Shown here in pieces: positions 11,943-24,600 of a stretch of DNA of 64,000 nucleotides. Position numbers and translations under genes: made by a program. Below the pieces are notes generated by a model. The model ran no database searches, had not been told where the DNA came from, and was given only the letters and a program-made list of their open reading frames with translations. Source of the DNA: Bisporella sp. PMI_857 (taxonomy: Eukaryota; Ascomycota; Leotiomycetes; Helotiales; Helotiaceae); contig JAJSPD010000017.1 in the NCBI GenBank assembly GCA_021307315.1, forward strand, positions 62,001 to 126,000, given 5' to 3'. Positions within the stretch are counted from its first letter, which is position 1. Every line of letters starts with the position of its first letter.

Positions 11943-14900
11943 GGAGGAACCAGTCGACCATAGTTTGCAATTTGTAGAACATGCTAGTGGAAGTCTTGAT
12001 TATGTGCCTACTTTCGGATAACTACATAAAACGTCTTGGCAGTGGAAGTGGTGACCTCTCTGTATCACCAAAGTCCCGAAATCAGGTAGGTTGGCGCAGG
12101 CAAACGCTGAAGGCCTCGTCTTCTTATTCTGTTTGCACGCCGTGGCTTAGTCACAGCATGCGATAATAACCCATTCATGTATTCAAGAAAGAGCCTCATT
12201 ATACTTGATCATCCTACATGTCTCCACTGTTGATTGGAATTAAACCTATCTCATTCATTCACCTAAAGAAAGATAGCTTGTGTACCACGTACTCAGATAT
12301 CCAAAAGATGAAATGCCGCAAGGAGTCTCCATCCAGTCAAGTATCGGGATGCTACATTAGTAGTTCAAAATAAACATTCTTAGCCTCTTCATCACCTCAC
12401 CCACAACAGGTTGACTTCGATCCAAGTACACAGTACCAACAACTGCCTTAGCCAACGGCCGCAAGCCACTTGAACCGATGCCCCACGCACCGAATATCCT
12501 CGCTTATCTGTCTGCCGTCAGCATCTCCCTCGTCTACTAAACACTATCGACGTCCAATTAGATGACGGATGGCGAAGAACTTAAAGTGAGAAACCTTCTG
12601 AGCACTGCAAAGCATGAGCCTGATCCGTCAGCAACAACCTAATGATCCTCTGTCCTAACATTGCTAATCCCACATTCCCATCCAGACAGCTCCTCCTCTT
12701 ATTCTCAGCGCCCACGACGCTCGAGCGAAGAACTTCAGCCACCTCTTCCAACAAGTGCACGTCGTGGAACTTGTAGACAACTGCCACTTCTCAAGGCGTG
12801 CCGCCAGCCTTCCTGGTATTTTGGGAGGTTGTTGCTTGCGCACTGCAACGGTAGGATACTACTACGTGTGGGCTAGGCCGCTGGGTTGGACACTGATTAG
12901 GTGCAAGTGAAGAATCCTGTCGAGCAATGGCAGATACTTTGCCGTAGGGTGATGGCTCAGTATGTATCTCCCAGATGAGGAAGTGTTTAGATCTACGAAT
13001 GTGGTTTCCGAAAGCTCGGATGGTCGTGGAGATTATAGCGGCTCAAGTGTCCCGTTTCCTTTATCAGAAAACTGTGTTGATATTCTCTGTGATGGAAATT
13101 CCATATTTCTATGATTGTAGTTTCGTCCCTATTGCCCTACACCTTGCTGTGTATTCGCATACTTCTTACTGTGCGGAGGAGGCGCGATCCCGGAAGATGC
13201 ACGTTTGGCTTGAGTTTCATCATATCTTGTACCAACAACACTCAAAATATTCGATGGAGAAGCATTGGTCACTCGTTCCCTGGCCAATATATCCATATAT
13301 CTCGCGCTTCCAATATGCCATCATCAAACTACCCAGACATTGTGCTTGGTGCCTCGGCTCGGTATCATCTTCAATCCCCAGCCTTTCCTAGTGGACCCAA
13401 CCTATCCTGCCTCAACCAGAAGACAACGAATACACAAAGATGCTTGTCTCTACCGGTGATGTGGGTAACCATGAACGAGCTTCTGCTCTTGATCGGTTGG
13501 GTTGTGACGCCATATTGTATGGGCTCTCGGGTTATGGAATTTTTTGAGGGTTATCTCTTCACCAAGACGATAGCAGCATCGAGACGTCTATAAAGGCTGG
13601 TGTTAAGTAAGAATTAGATTAGGATATTTTCTTGACATGTTGAGTTGTATCTCCGTAGTTAATTGATATGTTGCCTGCTGTGATGTTGTCGTAAAAAGGA
13701 ACCTGGACACTATGAACAGAGGCATTTATGTTTTTTTCTGCTTGTTCTGTTTGAAACGGTGTCAAGGATATTAATGTGTGTAAGGAATCAACCATGGGTG
13801 CTATGATAGCATTTCAAGGCATTCATAGAGCGCATTAATGGTAAAATGGGTATGCGGTCTGGTTCACTCAAACCCTTGGCATCTCTTTCCTAATTTACCA
13901 TGCTGGGCTCATATGTATATTTGACTGCTGGTTGAGAGTATCCCATGGCATCTACTCTAAAATCTTAGCATACTTAAGGATATAGCATTTAATGCATATC
14001 TTCCTCTTCAAAGGCATGTGAGTCTCAAAAAATCTCATCATATTGCTGTTATTCCTGTCAACAAGAAATCTGTCACAGCGACGATGGTGAATGTGTTCCA
14101 AATGAATAATGAACCGACCGCCGCCCATTAACCAGGCATCTGGTATCCAAGCCAAGAGTAGTAGCAATAAGATACAGGGGAGGCTAAACTTACTACTTCT
14201 ACTTGTGACTGCTCACATCCCAGATGTGGCGGGCTTCAAAAGAAACATGTGATCGGATTTGGCCGTCGCCGTCCCTTGCTCTTCCAGGTTGAGCTGCACG
14301 AAAGCATTTCCTTGGCTGCACAAGACTGAAAATTCAGTAATCCGAAATATCATTGAAAATTGCAAACACTGCAATTAAGATCTTGGAGTATAGGCTCATC
14401 CGCAGCAAGGCAGGGTTTGGGAACGGTGCAAGATCTGTGAGGTTTGAATTTGTCAAATAGTTTTGTGGAATATGGAGATTTGTGTTAGCGATCAGCTCCA
14501 TGTCACGGCCGTGCTTCACATCTCAAAAACGCCAGCAACTGAAGTTACTCTCCGCACAGCACCCGAACAAGAGGGATGAGGGAGCATCCATCTTGGTATA
14601 TAAAGACATCTGTGTTTGTTGATGGCGTTCAATGATAGCTATATAACCTCAAATTATTTTGGCTGCGTAAGCCGTCGCTGGCTGCGGGCATCTCGGTAAG
14701 TCGGGGACAGAAATTTTACTTGTTCTGCATATGGGAAGCTATTATTTGGCTCGAGAGTTAAGCAAACACTACACATTCAGAGAAAGAATGAAATGGAGTT
14801 CGGAATCTTGTTCTCAAACCATCATTGGCTTGCTGACACTTGTCAAAAGCACTTAAAATAACCCATTGTCTACCAATAGGCGACCTATTGAAGAGCTCCA

Positions 14901-16556
14901 TGATACCGGAAATAAACCCGCTTAGAGTTTGGCCGATTGTGCGCAGCATCTAGACACCGCCATTCCGGCCAAAATACCTTTTGATACCTACGGTAGAGTA
15001 TAACTTGCACTGGAACACCTATAAGACTCGTTAAAATACTTCTTACATACATACCGCCAAGCAGATGGCGCAGAAACAAAACCTGATTTTGATTTGACAA
15101 AGTATTGGTGTGGCTCAGTATTTAGTCACATGCAAAGCTGAGCATTCAAAGATAGCGCGAGGATGGTGGGAGTAACCAAAAGTGCTACGCCACTACCACC
15201 ATTGAAGCATAGAGACGATTCGATCCTCCCCCAGCCACGCTAATGTAGCTGCGCGGGATTACTCAGTAAGCTGGCTCCCATTCTTGGTCCTTGTGCCTTT
15301 CTTCGGAGTTTTGCAGCTCACGCGAATGATTGATACTTGGCCTGGTTCAGCCTAGGAGCATAGATGCTCGATTTATACTATGCTTGTATATTTTGAGACC
15401 GCGAGAACGAGAAAAGCTATGATACAAGTACAAACACTAGCTTCTAAAGACTTGCAATATCAATTCTGGGTTTCCCAATCTGTGCAAGCATAATGCAAAC
15501 CACCAGCAAACGTGCCATGCGGGTGTCAGCCGTGGATTTGAGCTGGCTCGTGCATCAAATATTGGGGACCACCAAACCGTGCCGTGGCTGCACGGCTAAC
15601 ACATTGGCGGCCGATGAGTTCTGATTATTGAGCTGTAGGTGTAGCCAAGATTACAACACTAAATGCCGACTTACCGCTCTTGGCATAAAACAAGCTTTTT
15701 GCCGAAAAAGCTTGTCAATTTCCCCCGGAACCCCTTGACAGGCTGACGTGTCGCGACAGCTAGTTTTTGATGATTTGCAGGGGTTAATTCATGGATTGAA
15801 CCATACCACTCGATAATTAAAATGTGACTTGTTGCAATCGAGTTACAAAGATGAAGATCAAGCATCAGACCTCTTCTACAGTTGCTGCGGAAGTCAGACT
15901 CCGTCTCGGTGTCCACTTGGATCAGTCTTTCAATGGCCTACATCGTTGGTGGACATGGGCGGCGTCATGGATGGAATGCTCGATAAAGGTGACTTGCATT
16001 CCCGATGAAATGGCCAGATTCCTCCCTATCACGGAGACTACTGAGCGACAACCCCTTCACAATATGTGCCCTTTTTATGCATCTAAGTGATTGGCCTCGT
16101 CATCGTTTATTTCCGCAAGAGTACTGCGTGACCATGGATGCAAATGTTGCACTCAGCCGCTTCCGCCAGTCGGAGCAAGACGTTGCTCAATATTCTTGGT
16201 TCCATGCGTTTCCACAATAGACGCATCGTTCATCCAATAGTTGTTATGTTGGTGTTTCAATATTCAGCACAGTAGTCGTAATTCCACGTTCTCGTTCCAC
16301 TTTTCCCACAGGGGTGGGGAACCAAAAGTTCTTCATTCTTCAAAAGAACATCTTGCTCGTGTGCCTCTTTTCCTTTTCAAATATCTCTCTTTCTCGTCCT
16401 AAACTATGCGATAGGCGATAATATCATAGATCCGCAACAACTTCTTCAGCAGTACTCGCCTCACCTCCTCTGCCATCCCGAAGAAACACTGCCAAGACAG
16501 CCAGCCATACCAAGCCTTATCACCTGGCCAAGAGGTTGTAGTGTAGCATAGTGACA
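11943..16556. other. Gene-poor region with possible relics
   Basis: About 4.6 kb without a gene I can name. One open segment at 12668-12910 on the plus strand, just after a CCATCCAG acceptor-like site, reads in protein-like fashion (for example APPLILSAHDARAKNF). A short ATG frame at about 12478 precedes it. I could not join them into a family. The frames at 12975-13593 contain no recognisable domain. From 13600 to 16500 the sequence is AT-rich with short frames only. Confidence 0.4.
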
Positions 16557-18877
16557 ATGCGCCTAAACTGGCTGTTATGGCTTCCTGCGGTACTCAGTAC
16601 CGCATCAGCTCTTGCAATACAGAGACGCGATGCAGAATTCTTCGAGGTTCGCACACATATGCACAAGGACATGAGTGGAAGGAGAGGAGACCCAGCGGCC
16701 AAGTATTTCCGTGAGTTGGTCCCAAATGTTATAGGCTCCTGGAGCAAATCATACATCTCCCAGGATAAAGTACTAAATCTGTTTGCGTATAGATGAGAGC
16801 GTGTAAGTCAATTATAACGTACTGGAAGAGCATTATAAGTATTCTTTGTCAAAACCATGCTGATAATGATAATGGTAGATTTCATCCTCATTATGATGGA
16901 CGGTACGATGAATTATTCTCTTTAGTGATACATTTTGATTAACGTTAACCTAGGTTTGCGGATAAGCAACTAGGCTACCAAGAACGAAAGCATGCGCTAT
17001 CCAACTTAATCCAGACTTATTTGGCCACGTTCGCAGATCTCGGGGTAGAAACATGGCTTATGCATGGAACATTATTAGGATGGTGGTGGAATCGCAAAGT
17101 ATGGGCATTGACAGTATTAACGTGGGCAGCAACTGACAAAGAATAATAGATTCTACCATGGGACTCTGATTCGGACGTACAAGTCTCGGAATCATCAATG
17201 CACTTTCTCGCATCTTACTACAACATGTCAGTGTTTCACTACAAAACACCACGAATCCCGGAGGGCAGAGACTATATGCTCGAGGTGAATCCTCATTATG
17301 TAAACAGAGAGCAATCTGATAAAATGAACGTTATCGATGCGCGTTGGATCGATACAACCTCGGGTCTCTTTATTGATATAACAACAGTGCGATATAACCA
17401 CACACATCCAGCAGGCAAAGGGATGCTAAGCTGCAAGGATGGGCATGAATTTCGAGTAAGTGGACATTTGCAAAGCGATACCAAGCTGACTCTCTAGGAT
17501 ACTTATATATTCCCGTTGAGGGATACGTTTTTCGAAGGCACCCCTGCAAAGATTCCTTTCGCATACAAGGAAGTCCTAGAGTCTGAGTACCAAAAGAAAG
17601 CATTGACTCTTGTTGACTATGAAGGGTGAGACTAAAATATTCGTACCCAGAGAGTAAAGTCATGTACTAACAACACTCTTCAGTCACCACTTTGATGATG
17701 CCAAACTCGAGTGGATTCCCGTACCTCAACAGATTGAGCTGTAAGAAAGGACACTCCGAGACATTGTTGGAAGCAAATGGAGGATGGATTTGCTTCCGGG
17801 AATGTAGCGGCGAGAGTATCCCGGTGTGGACGTCTCGTAAAAGAAGTCTCTGTTCCCAAGTGCGCTTCGTAGAACAGCTTCTGACTGGTTTGTTATAGCG
17901 GGAAGAAGAAGAGCAAAAATCAGCCGATCCCAGCTGTAGCAGGCTCTCGTCCACAAGCTGAGACGATACAAAGGCCAAAACCACAAGCAGGGTCTGAAGT
18001 CCCTCCGATACAACAATCAAATATTCAGTCATTGCCTGCTCAAAATATAGGTATCCAGGCTCAAAGTATAAATGGGCAGACCTCACCCGTAAGGTATACA
18101 GAAACTCAAGGTCAACTTGTATCAACAAGCCCATTGGGCTCGCAAGTGCAGAACCCGCCTATTCTGCTTCAACCACAGGCCGCCATACAACCTATAGCAG
18201 ATCAAGCTCCAGCTCCAATAATCCAGAGTTTACCTGGTCAAAATGTCGCAACTCTCAATCCAGGATCACATCTCCCTCAGAGCCCAAGGGCGGGAGCTCT
18301 ACCACTTCAAAACTTGCCTCAGGCTCTCCCAGATCTGGGGGCTCGGACTCAGTTGGCTAAAGCAGTTCAAGATACCCTCGCCCAGACTTCAGTGCCACTA
18401 AATACGGAAAATCAAAGACCATCCGGCTCAAACCCGATAGCACCAGTAGATCTACTGCACAAAGAACCAGAACAAGTCCCAGAAGCGCAAGCGAAACAAA
18501 TCTCAAAAAAACCCCCGGTAAAAGCAACGATAATCCGACATCCTCGCAAAAGCGCCTTCAAAGAACACACCTCCCCCTGGCACCCACCTTCAAAGCTCAG
18601 AAAAGCCGAGGATAAGTTCTTCGCCCGCCAGACTAAGCGGCTCGCCAAGTTCAGAGCAATGGAGAACAAGCGGCGGCTCGCAGAGCAGAAATCAAAGGCG
18701 GCAGCGAATAGAAGGTTGGCATACGAGAAGGCCCATACGGGGAAGGGCCGCATCGCGAGCCACAAGGTGAGGGTAAAGCCGACAGAGCCTCATCCAGCAG
18801 TGAATGCGTTGCCGGTGAAAGGCGCGAAGCCCGGGGTATGGACATTGCCTGAGCACGTCCAGGATAGAGGCCACTGA
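16557..18877 (+). CDS. LicD/Mnn4-type phosphotransferase with long basic Pro/Gln-rich tail
   Basis: Eight exons: 16557-16710, 16793-16802 (10 nt), 16879-16902 (24 nt), 16954-17098, 17150-17455, 17498-17625, 17684-17740 and 17899-18877. They give 600 aa with every phase closed. A signal peptide or anchor is visible at residues 1-20 (RLNWLLWLPAVLSTASALA). The LicD core reads WLMHGTLLGWWWNRKILPWD, followed by DSDVQVSE, the family's nucleotidyltransferase-like motif with metal-binding Asp residues. LicD/Mnn4 proteins act in the Golgi in transfer of phosphorylated sugars or phosphocholine onto glycans; the fungal role is usually mannosylphosphorylation (established for Mnn4, inferred here). The last exon adds about 325 residues, first Pro/Gln-rich then strongly basic (RLAKFRAMENKRRLAEQKSK), unlike the enzyme core. 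The joint at 17741-17898 is the least certain; the upstream frame otherwise stops at 17742. Confidence 0.85.
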
Positions 18878-20190
18878 AAGTTGCGTGTCTTTGTGTTGGT
18901 TTTTAGGTATTGGGGGGGGGGGGGGGGAGGGGGGGGAACGCGCTAGTAGGCTTTGGCTGCTCCAGCATCCCCAGTTCGTTTAGCGGTTTCTAAAGTGCGG
19001 ACTGGTTGGCTGGGAAGGAGTTCTGTACGGGATTTTGTTGTATGGCTGGACGGCGATAAAAAAGGAAAAGGCATTCGAGAAGCATGGCGATTGTGTGGCT
19101 CAGCATTACAGGAATAATAGGTGCTTCTATGACAATCTTGAGCCACCTGGCATTAGTCTCTTCTCCAAGGGAATGGGTATGGAGTTTGTCGGTCAAGGTT
19201 GGGACGGAAAGGAAAGGCGTAAATCGGTCGGTCGGTCGGCCGGATTGATATATTGGATTTGTTTTCATACCAGAAAAACGAAATATATCTTCCAAAGGGT
19301 GTTCCTTAGGTTGGTTTTGCTCCTATGTTTGTTTCTAGTTTCTTCCTTTCTGACAAGAGGAGTCTTGGCTTTGGATACCGTACGTCTTTCCATTTACCCT
19401 GTACCATTTTATCCATCTCGATTCCTGTTTGGACTAAACTTTGTTTTTTATTTTTCAAGTCATCATGTGGAAGCCCCCATAATCTATCATCCTCCAGCTT
19501 TCGTTCTCTTCGTACATGTATTGTTATCCCCCACTTATATTTCCTCAACATCACTCACATGCTCGGGGTCGATCAATCTTATCTCAAGGGCATTTCAAAA
19601 CGGAAGGTCGCTACCAAATCACGGCAAATATAACCTCAACTATACTTCCAACGCAACCCCGCCGTCCGGCACTTGATCTCCTCAAGGAACCCACCGTCAT
19701 CAGAAAGCCCTGTCTCGTGGTCCTTGCTCGCCAAAAAATACCATGTGCCTGAATATATAACCGCATTGACGATATGCACCCCACAACGCCACCATGCTTG
19801 ATTTCGAAATGGCTGAATTCGGAATGGGTTTACAGGTCGGAGAAACTTTATCATAGCTTTTTAGCTTGATGCCTCCAAATACCCGTTTCCATTCTGGAGA
19901 TGCGCACCATAGAAAACGGCAAAGGAGAGCGAACGGGAGCAGGGATAGAAATCTCAGATAGATGAACCAACCCCCTCCGAATTTTGATACCGTATCTCAA
20001 CATCCTGGGCCAAATGCTTGTGCTGGATCTGATCGGATGAGAAACCTTATGCAGGGCCATGTCCCGATAAACAGATAAGCCAGAATCTGGGGAATATAAG
20101 AACCAACATATCCCCCTCCTTGTTCACTCCTATCTAGAGCTTGCCTCTCCATAATACGTATTGAACGTTATCGGACAGTGCATCGCAGCC
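18878..20190. other. Intergenic with G tracts and a GGTC repeat
   Basis: This contains a G16 run (18912-18927), one A and a G8 run (18929-18936) just after the LicD gene. A short GGTC tandem repeat lies near 19225-19240. The middle (19270-19560) is C/T-rich on the plus strand. Frames such as 19035-19676 have no recognisable content. Confidence 0.5.
18912..18936 (+). repeat. Poly-G tract
   Basis: A run of 16 G, one A and 8 G lies 35 bp downstream of the LicD stop codon. Such tracts are prone to slippage and sequencing error and may form a G-quadruplex on the plus strand or act in 3' end processing. The sequence shows only the run itself. Confidence 0.9.
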
Positions 20191-21196
20191 ATGAAATCAC
20201 CCTCTACCCTTCTAATCCTGCTGGGCTGCTGCCTCCAGCACGTCTCGGCCGCAACATGGTATTTCCTGCGTTGGCGTGCACCGTCTAGCTCTGTGCAATT
20301 CACCAGCGTTTGTCTACCCCTATCTTTTTGCTCCTCCAAAAACAAATGGCCAACAAGCTTTATAGTTCAACATGCAAATGGTGGTCCCTACGCTCCCCAG
20401 GGCAGGCGTTTATTATCTGTGGCCCGGTCTGCAAGACACTGGCAACACAGGCGTATACCAGCAGGTTCTCGACGGTCGCAGCGGCACTTGGTGGATTGGC
20501 AGCGGATGGTGCTGTTCCAATCCCAGTCTCCCTTGGGGAAGCGGGTTCAACGTAATTCTTCCCTACCTTCTCCATCTCAAAAGCCCCTGTAATCTTCCTC
20601 CCTAAAGACAGAGTAAAGTAAACGAGGAAGAGCGGAAGAGATTACATAGTAGAGAAACGGAAAATCACCAGTGGAGAATGAGGCACATGTACTAAAACAA
20701 TATATAGACAGCGAATGGCGGCACCGTAACGATAACCAATACCCTCTCTGGGGCCAATTGGCGCGCCACCATCGCAGATTCCTCGCACAGCGTCGCCGAC
20801 TCCTTCGCGCTAGGCTACAAGAACATGAACCAAGCGATCCTCGCCATCGAGCTCACGAACGTATCCTGGGATTTCGGGCAGCTGGTCTGGAATAATGTTG
20901 TCATGGTCATGAACACCACTTCCACCGCATGGTGCACCTCGTAAGTTTCCTCGGTTTTCACACTTCGTGACCTCTAATTATGGTCTCTTTCGTCGTTTAT
21001 CCTTGGGCTTGGATGGGTGGATGATTGGATGTAGATAGAAGGGGGACAAGCGTGGGTATCGATGCTAATGTGTTACAGTGCGCCGGAGAACTATAACTCT
21101 GCAACAAGATACACGTCCACGACTCCCCGGGTTGTCGTGAGTGGTGGTAAGACGACGTGCACGATTGATAAGATTGTGATGCAGGGACCTGCCTAG
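20191..21196 (+). CDS. Secreted fungal protein of the WPGLQ...GSGWCCSNPSLPWG family (function unknown)
   Basis: Four exons: 20191-20307, 20366-20551, 20708-20940 and 21079-21196, giving 217 aa. A clear signal peptide (LLILLGCCLQHVSA) ends near residue 21. The mature protein contains VYYLWPGLQDTGNTGVYQ, VLDGRSGTWWIGSGWCC and SNPSLPWGSGF. This pattern is shared by many small secreted fungal proteins thought to have a beta-rich, lectin- or hydrolase-like fold. The C-terminal half is Thr/Asn/Val-rich (ANGGTVTITNTLSGANW) and ends with a Cys-containing strand, TTCTIDKIVMQGP. I did not see a defined catalytic pair. The junction between exons 1 and 2 was chosen because it joins the SSSVQF segment to the conserved domain in phase, but it is less certain than the others. 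Confidence 0.75.
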
Positions 21197-21605
21197 GTAT
21201 TGAAGATAGGAGGCAGGAAATTATGCTGAGGTTCGTGATGTATATAACTATTCTTTGATAAAAAAAAATTCAACTTGAAGATGACCGTGACAATTTTGAC
21301 GCAAGCTCGGAGTTACTAGGCTGGTTTTCAATTCAAAGATTATAAGGCAATCGGATTTTAACATAACAGAAAGGAAGGGTGCAGCACCAAGTACCAATTA
21401 TCATTCCATTGAGTCTGCTCGTCAACTCAATTATAGACTCCCTTCTGTAACGGCAACTTTAGCAACGCCAACCAAATGCTCATCAAGATCTCGCTCATGC
21501 GCCAGGCCGGTCAAACTTGTGACCATATGCTAAACTCCGTAGATACATCTACCTGTACACCATACACCTTGCAAGCGCCCGTTGTGCAATTATTCCGCTG
21601 CTAAA
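21197..21605. other. Intergenic between converging genes
   Basis: A 409-bp 3'-3' gap between the secreted protein gene and rad50. Poly-A at about 21260. Nothing else supported. Confidence 0.5.
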
Positions 21606-24600
21606 TCATCCCCGCAAATCAGATAGTTTGCTCAGTGGCTTCTCTTCAATATAACTCTTCAGTCGGTTGTTTCTGTCAACGTGCCAGAACGTATCGGTGA
21701 ATTTCTGCACTTCCATAGCCTTCAAAAACTCTGCGTCGTGGGTGATGATAACCAGTTGAAAGTTAGACTGCGCTCTGCGAGCTTCGATAATCGTGCCCAA
21801 TGACTCAGCGAGAGACTTAATAGTCTCCCGGTCAAGGTTTGTCGTGGGCTCATCTAGAGCAATAATCTAGTCGTCAATTAGAAATAGCCTCCATAGCATA
21901 GTTGTTGAGAAGTACGTACACCACACCCAACACCAAAGCACTCAGCAAGAGCAAGGCGGATAATGATACTAGCTAAGACTTTCTGTCCTGCACTACAACG
22001 ACCACGCATGTCCATTTCTTCCCCGTCCTTGACCATAACCACGCGATAATTATAGCTTCGTCTATCGTTCGATTTATCAGCCGCATCATTTTCAGATTTG
22101 ACCATGATCGCATCAATATCTGAGCCTCGATACGTATTTGTCCAGATTTCACTAATTATGCGGTTGATTTCTTCCATCTTGATACTATGGTATTGCATAA
22201 TGGCATGTTCAAGACCTTGTCGATACTTGTCAATGTCCTCAATTGCTGCTTTTGTGGTTTCAACCTTGATGTGACCCTCACGGTACTTATGAGCTGCATC
22301 CTGGTATTCCGTATTCCACTCCTTGATGTAATCTGCCAATTGCTTGTCCAATTGTGATGCAGTGCCCATGAGAGGGCCTCTAATGGCATGGAGCTCCTGA
22401 TATTCTCGTTCCGCCTTTACCGCCTCGTTCGACAGTCGATCAAACTCGCCTTGTACATTGCGCTTCTCCAAATCGCCAATTAGCTGCTGGTACTTCTTCA
22501 AGTCGCGTTCATAACCTCGGAACCTAATATTCTCATCTATGCTTCTCTTGGTGCGCTCGCTATCATCAACTCGTTGTCTAAGTTCATTCGCCCACTTTTG
22601 TACTTTTGACATCTCGCCATCGATTCGTTTCTGGTTCTGCTCAATGTCCTTGATTGCTCGTTGACAGATCTCCAAATTTCGGGATCCTCCATTTGCGATA
22701 TACTCGTCTATATCGTTTTCGACTAGGCCAAATTTATTTACAGTTTCGGACAGCCTATCCTTATCTGCCTGAATGTCGCTTTCCTTGCTCCGCCCACGTT
22801 GCACAGCTTCCTCATGTTTCGCATTAGCATTGCGAGTATCAGGCACCAGTGCCTCAAGATCAGCGTCTGCTTGTTGAATAATTTGACGGTGAGCCTTGGT
22901 CTTCTCTTTAAGACTATCAATCTGGGCACTCAAAGATTGCTTCTTCTCCATTTCATTCGAGGCAGTGTTAAGCATACGTGTAGCATTGCTAACCTCAAGC
23001 TCAAGAGCGCTGATTGCACTCTTTGCTTGATGCTTATCAGAAATCAGTTTGTCAACTTTGCCCCTCACGGTTCGCATCTGCTCCACACATAATGCAGATT
23101 TCTCGTTGAGTTCGTCAACAGTGAGTGAGCTTCCCGCGACTTTCTGCTGAGAGGATATTCGATCAATTTCTGCCTCACGCTTGGAGATTTCATTCATATA
23201 TCCAATAATCGTTGTAACAGGCTTAGAAAGTGCATCTGCATCCCGCTTGGCTGTCTCTTCTTGACTAACCAAACTATCTTCTTGATCTAGCCGTTTAAGA
23301 GTCTTGGTTCTTTCGAGTTCTGCTTCGCGTAGCTCATCCTCGAGCTTTGGAATCTCAACTTCTATCAAAGCTTTTAGGCTGTCGAATCGGGGCCGCACTG
23401 CTGCAGCTTTTTGATAATCGACGTTTTGTACATCTAGGACCTCCTTGATTTTGTCTTGTGCGTTTTTGGCTATTTGTTTCTGAATCTTGGCTAGTGCAGA
23501 ATTTTTCTCGCTCGCATTAGCGAACTTTCGATCGCAAAGTTTGCACTTGCCATGGTCATTTACAGCGGTCAAACACTTGGCGTAGTAGTCGTTGACATAT
23601 ACACATCCATCGAATGATTTTTGTGTCTCATCGCGATTGGCTTTCAGATCGTCTAGAGCTTCTTCATACTCGTCGATGCTTTGCAGAGCAACCCCATTTT
23701 CGTCTTGGATAGATGCTAAGACTACAGAGCGATGTCCCGATTCTGCTTCGCAGCTTTTCTTCAGACCTTCACGGATTGTTTGAAGCCGCCATTCCACCTG
23801 GTCAAGTTTTTGTTTTTGGATCTCCTGCTGCTTCTTAGCGTCTACAACTACTCGAGCTTTTTGATCCGTAACCGCTTGAAATTGGCGCTCCAAGCTGTTC
23901 ACCTCCCAATCTGAGCCAAGAATAGTGCTAAGCTGGTGCCCATAAGTAGATTTCATGGTATCCAGCCCAGACTTTGCCTCTTTGAGTGCGACTTTAACAT
24001 GCTCTAAGGCAGCTTGATCTTTCGCGAATTTGGTACACTGGGTCAAGTCCTCCCGTAGCCTTTCAGACTCGCTCTCAAGATCCCGCAATTGACTGATCTC
24101 CGTCTTATGTCGCCGGTCCCAGTCTGCTGCTTCATATTCTGAAGTGGCTTCCTGGTGACGCCGCTCCGCATCCTTTAACGCGGCCTCAATAGCTACCTTT
24201 CTACCTTCGTCAATGTAAAGTGAATCTAACTCACGCTGAAGACGGCTAGATTGGTGATCGTTTTCCTTGATGAGTTGTTTAGCGTTGAGCTTATTCTGTG
24301 TTAGAAGGTTCCGGCGATTGCTCAATTCTGAAATGACACTTTGAGTCTCATGGAGTTCTTTGTCAATAGAGCTCTTAGTAACCTCCAACTCGCGGTCTTT
24401 CTCCTTAAGCAGCCTCCGCATTTTTGAGGCAAAGCCTTTGATCTGAGCCTCACTAAGTTGACCGTCAAAGCCTCTCTCGCCATGCCTAACAGCAGCGTCT
24501 CTGACCATTTGTTCTCTTGCCTGTAGCTTACCCTCGTAAGCATTCTTTTCGGCTAAATATTGCCCTCTTTCTGATTGCTTTTCAGATAATTCTTGGCGAG

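Noticed and set aside
12975..13593. Overlapping plus-strand frames of 138 and 160 codons
   Set aside because: No recognisable domain, poor composition, and no splice partners; most likely chance frames.
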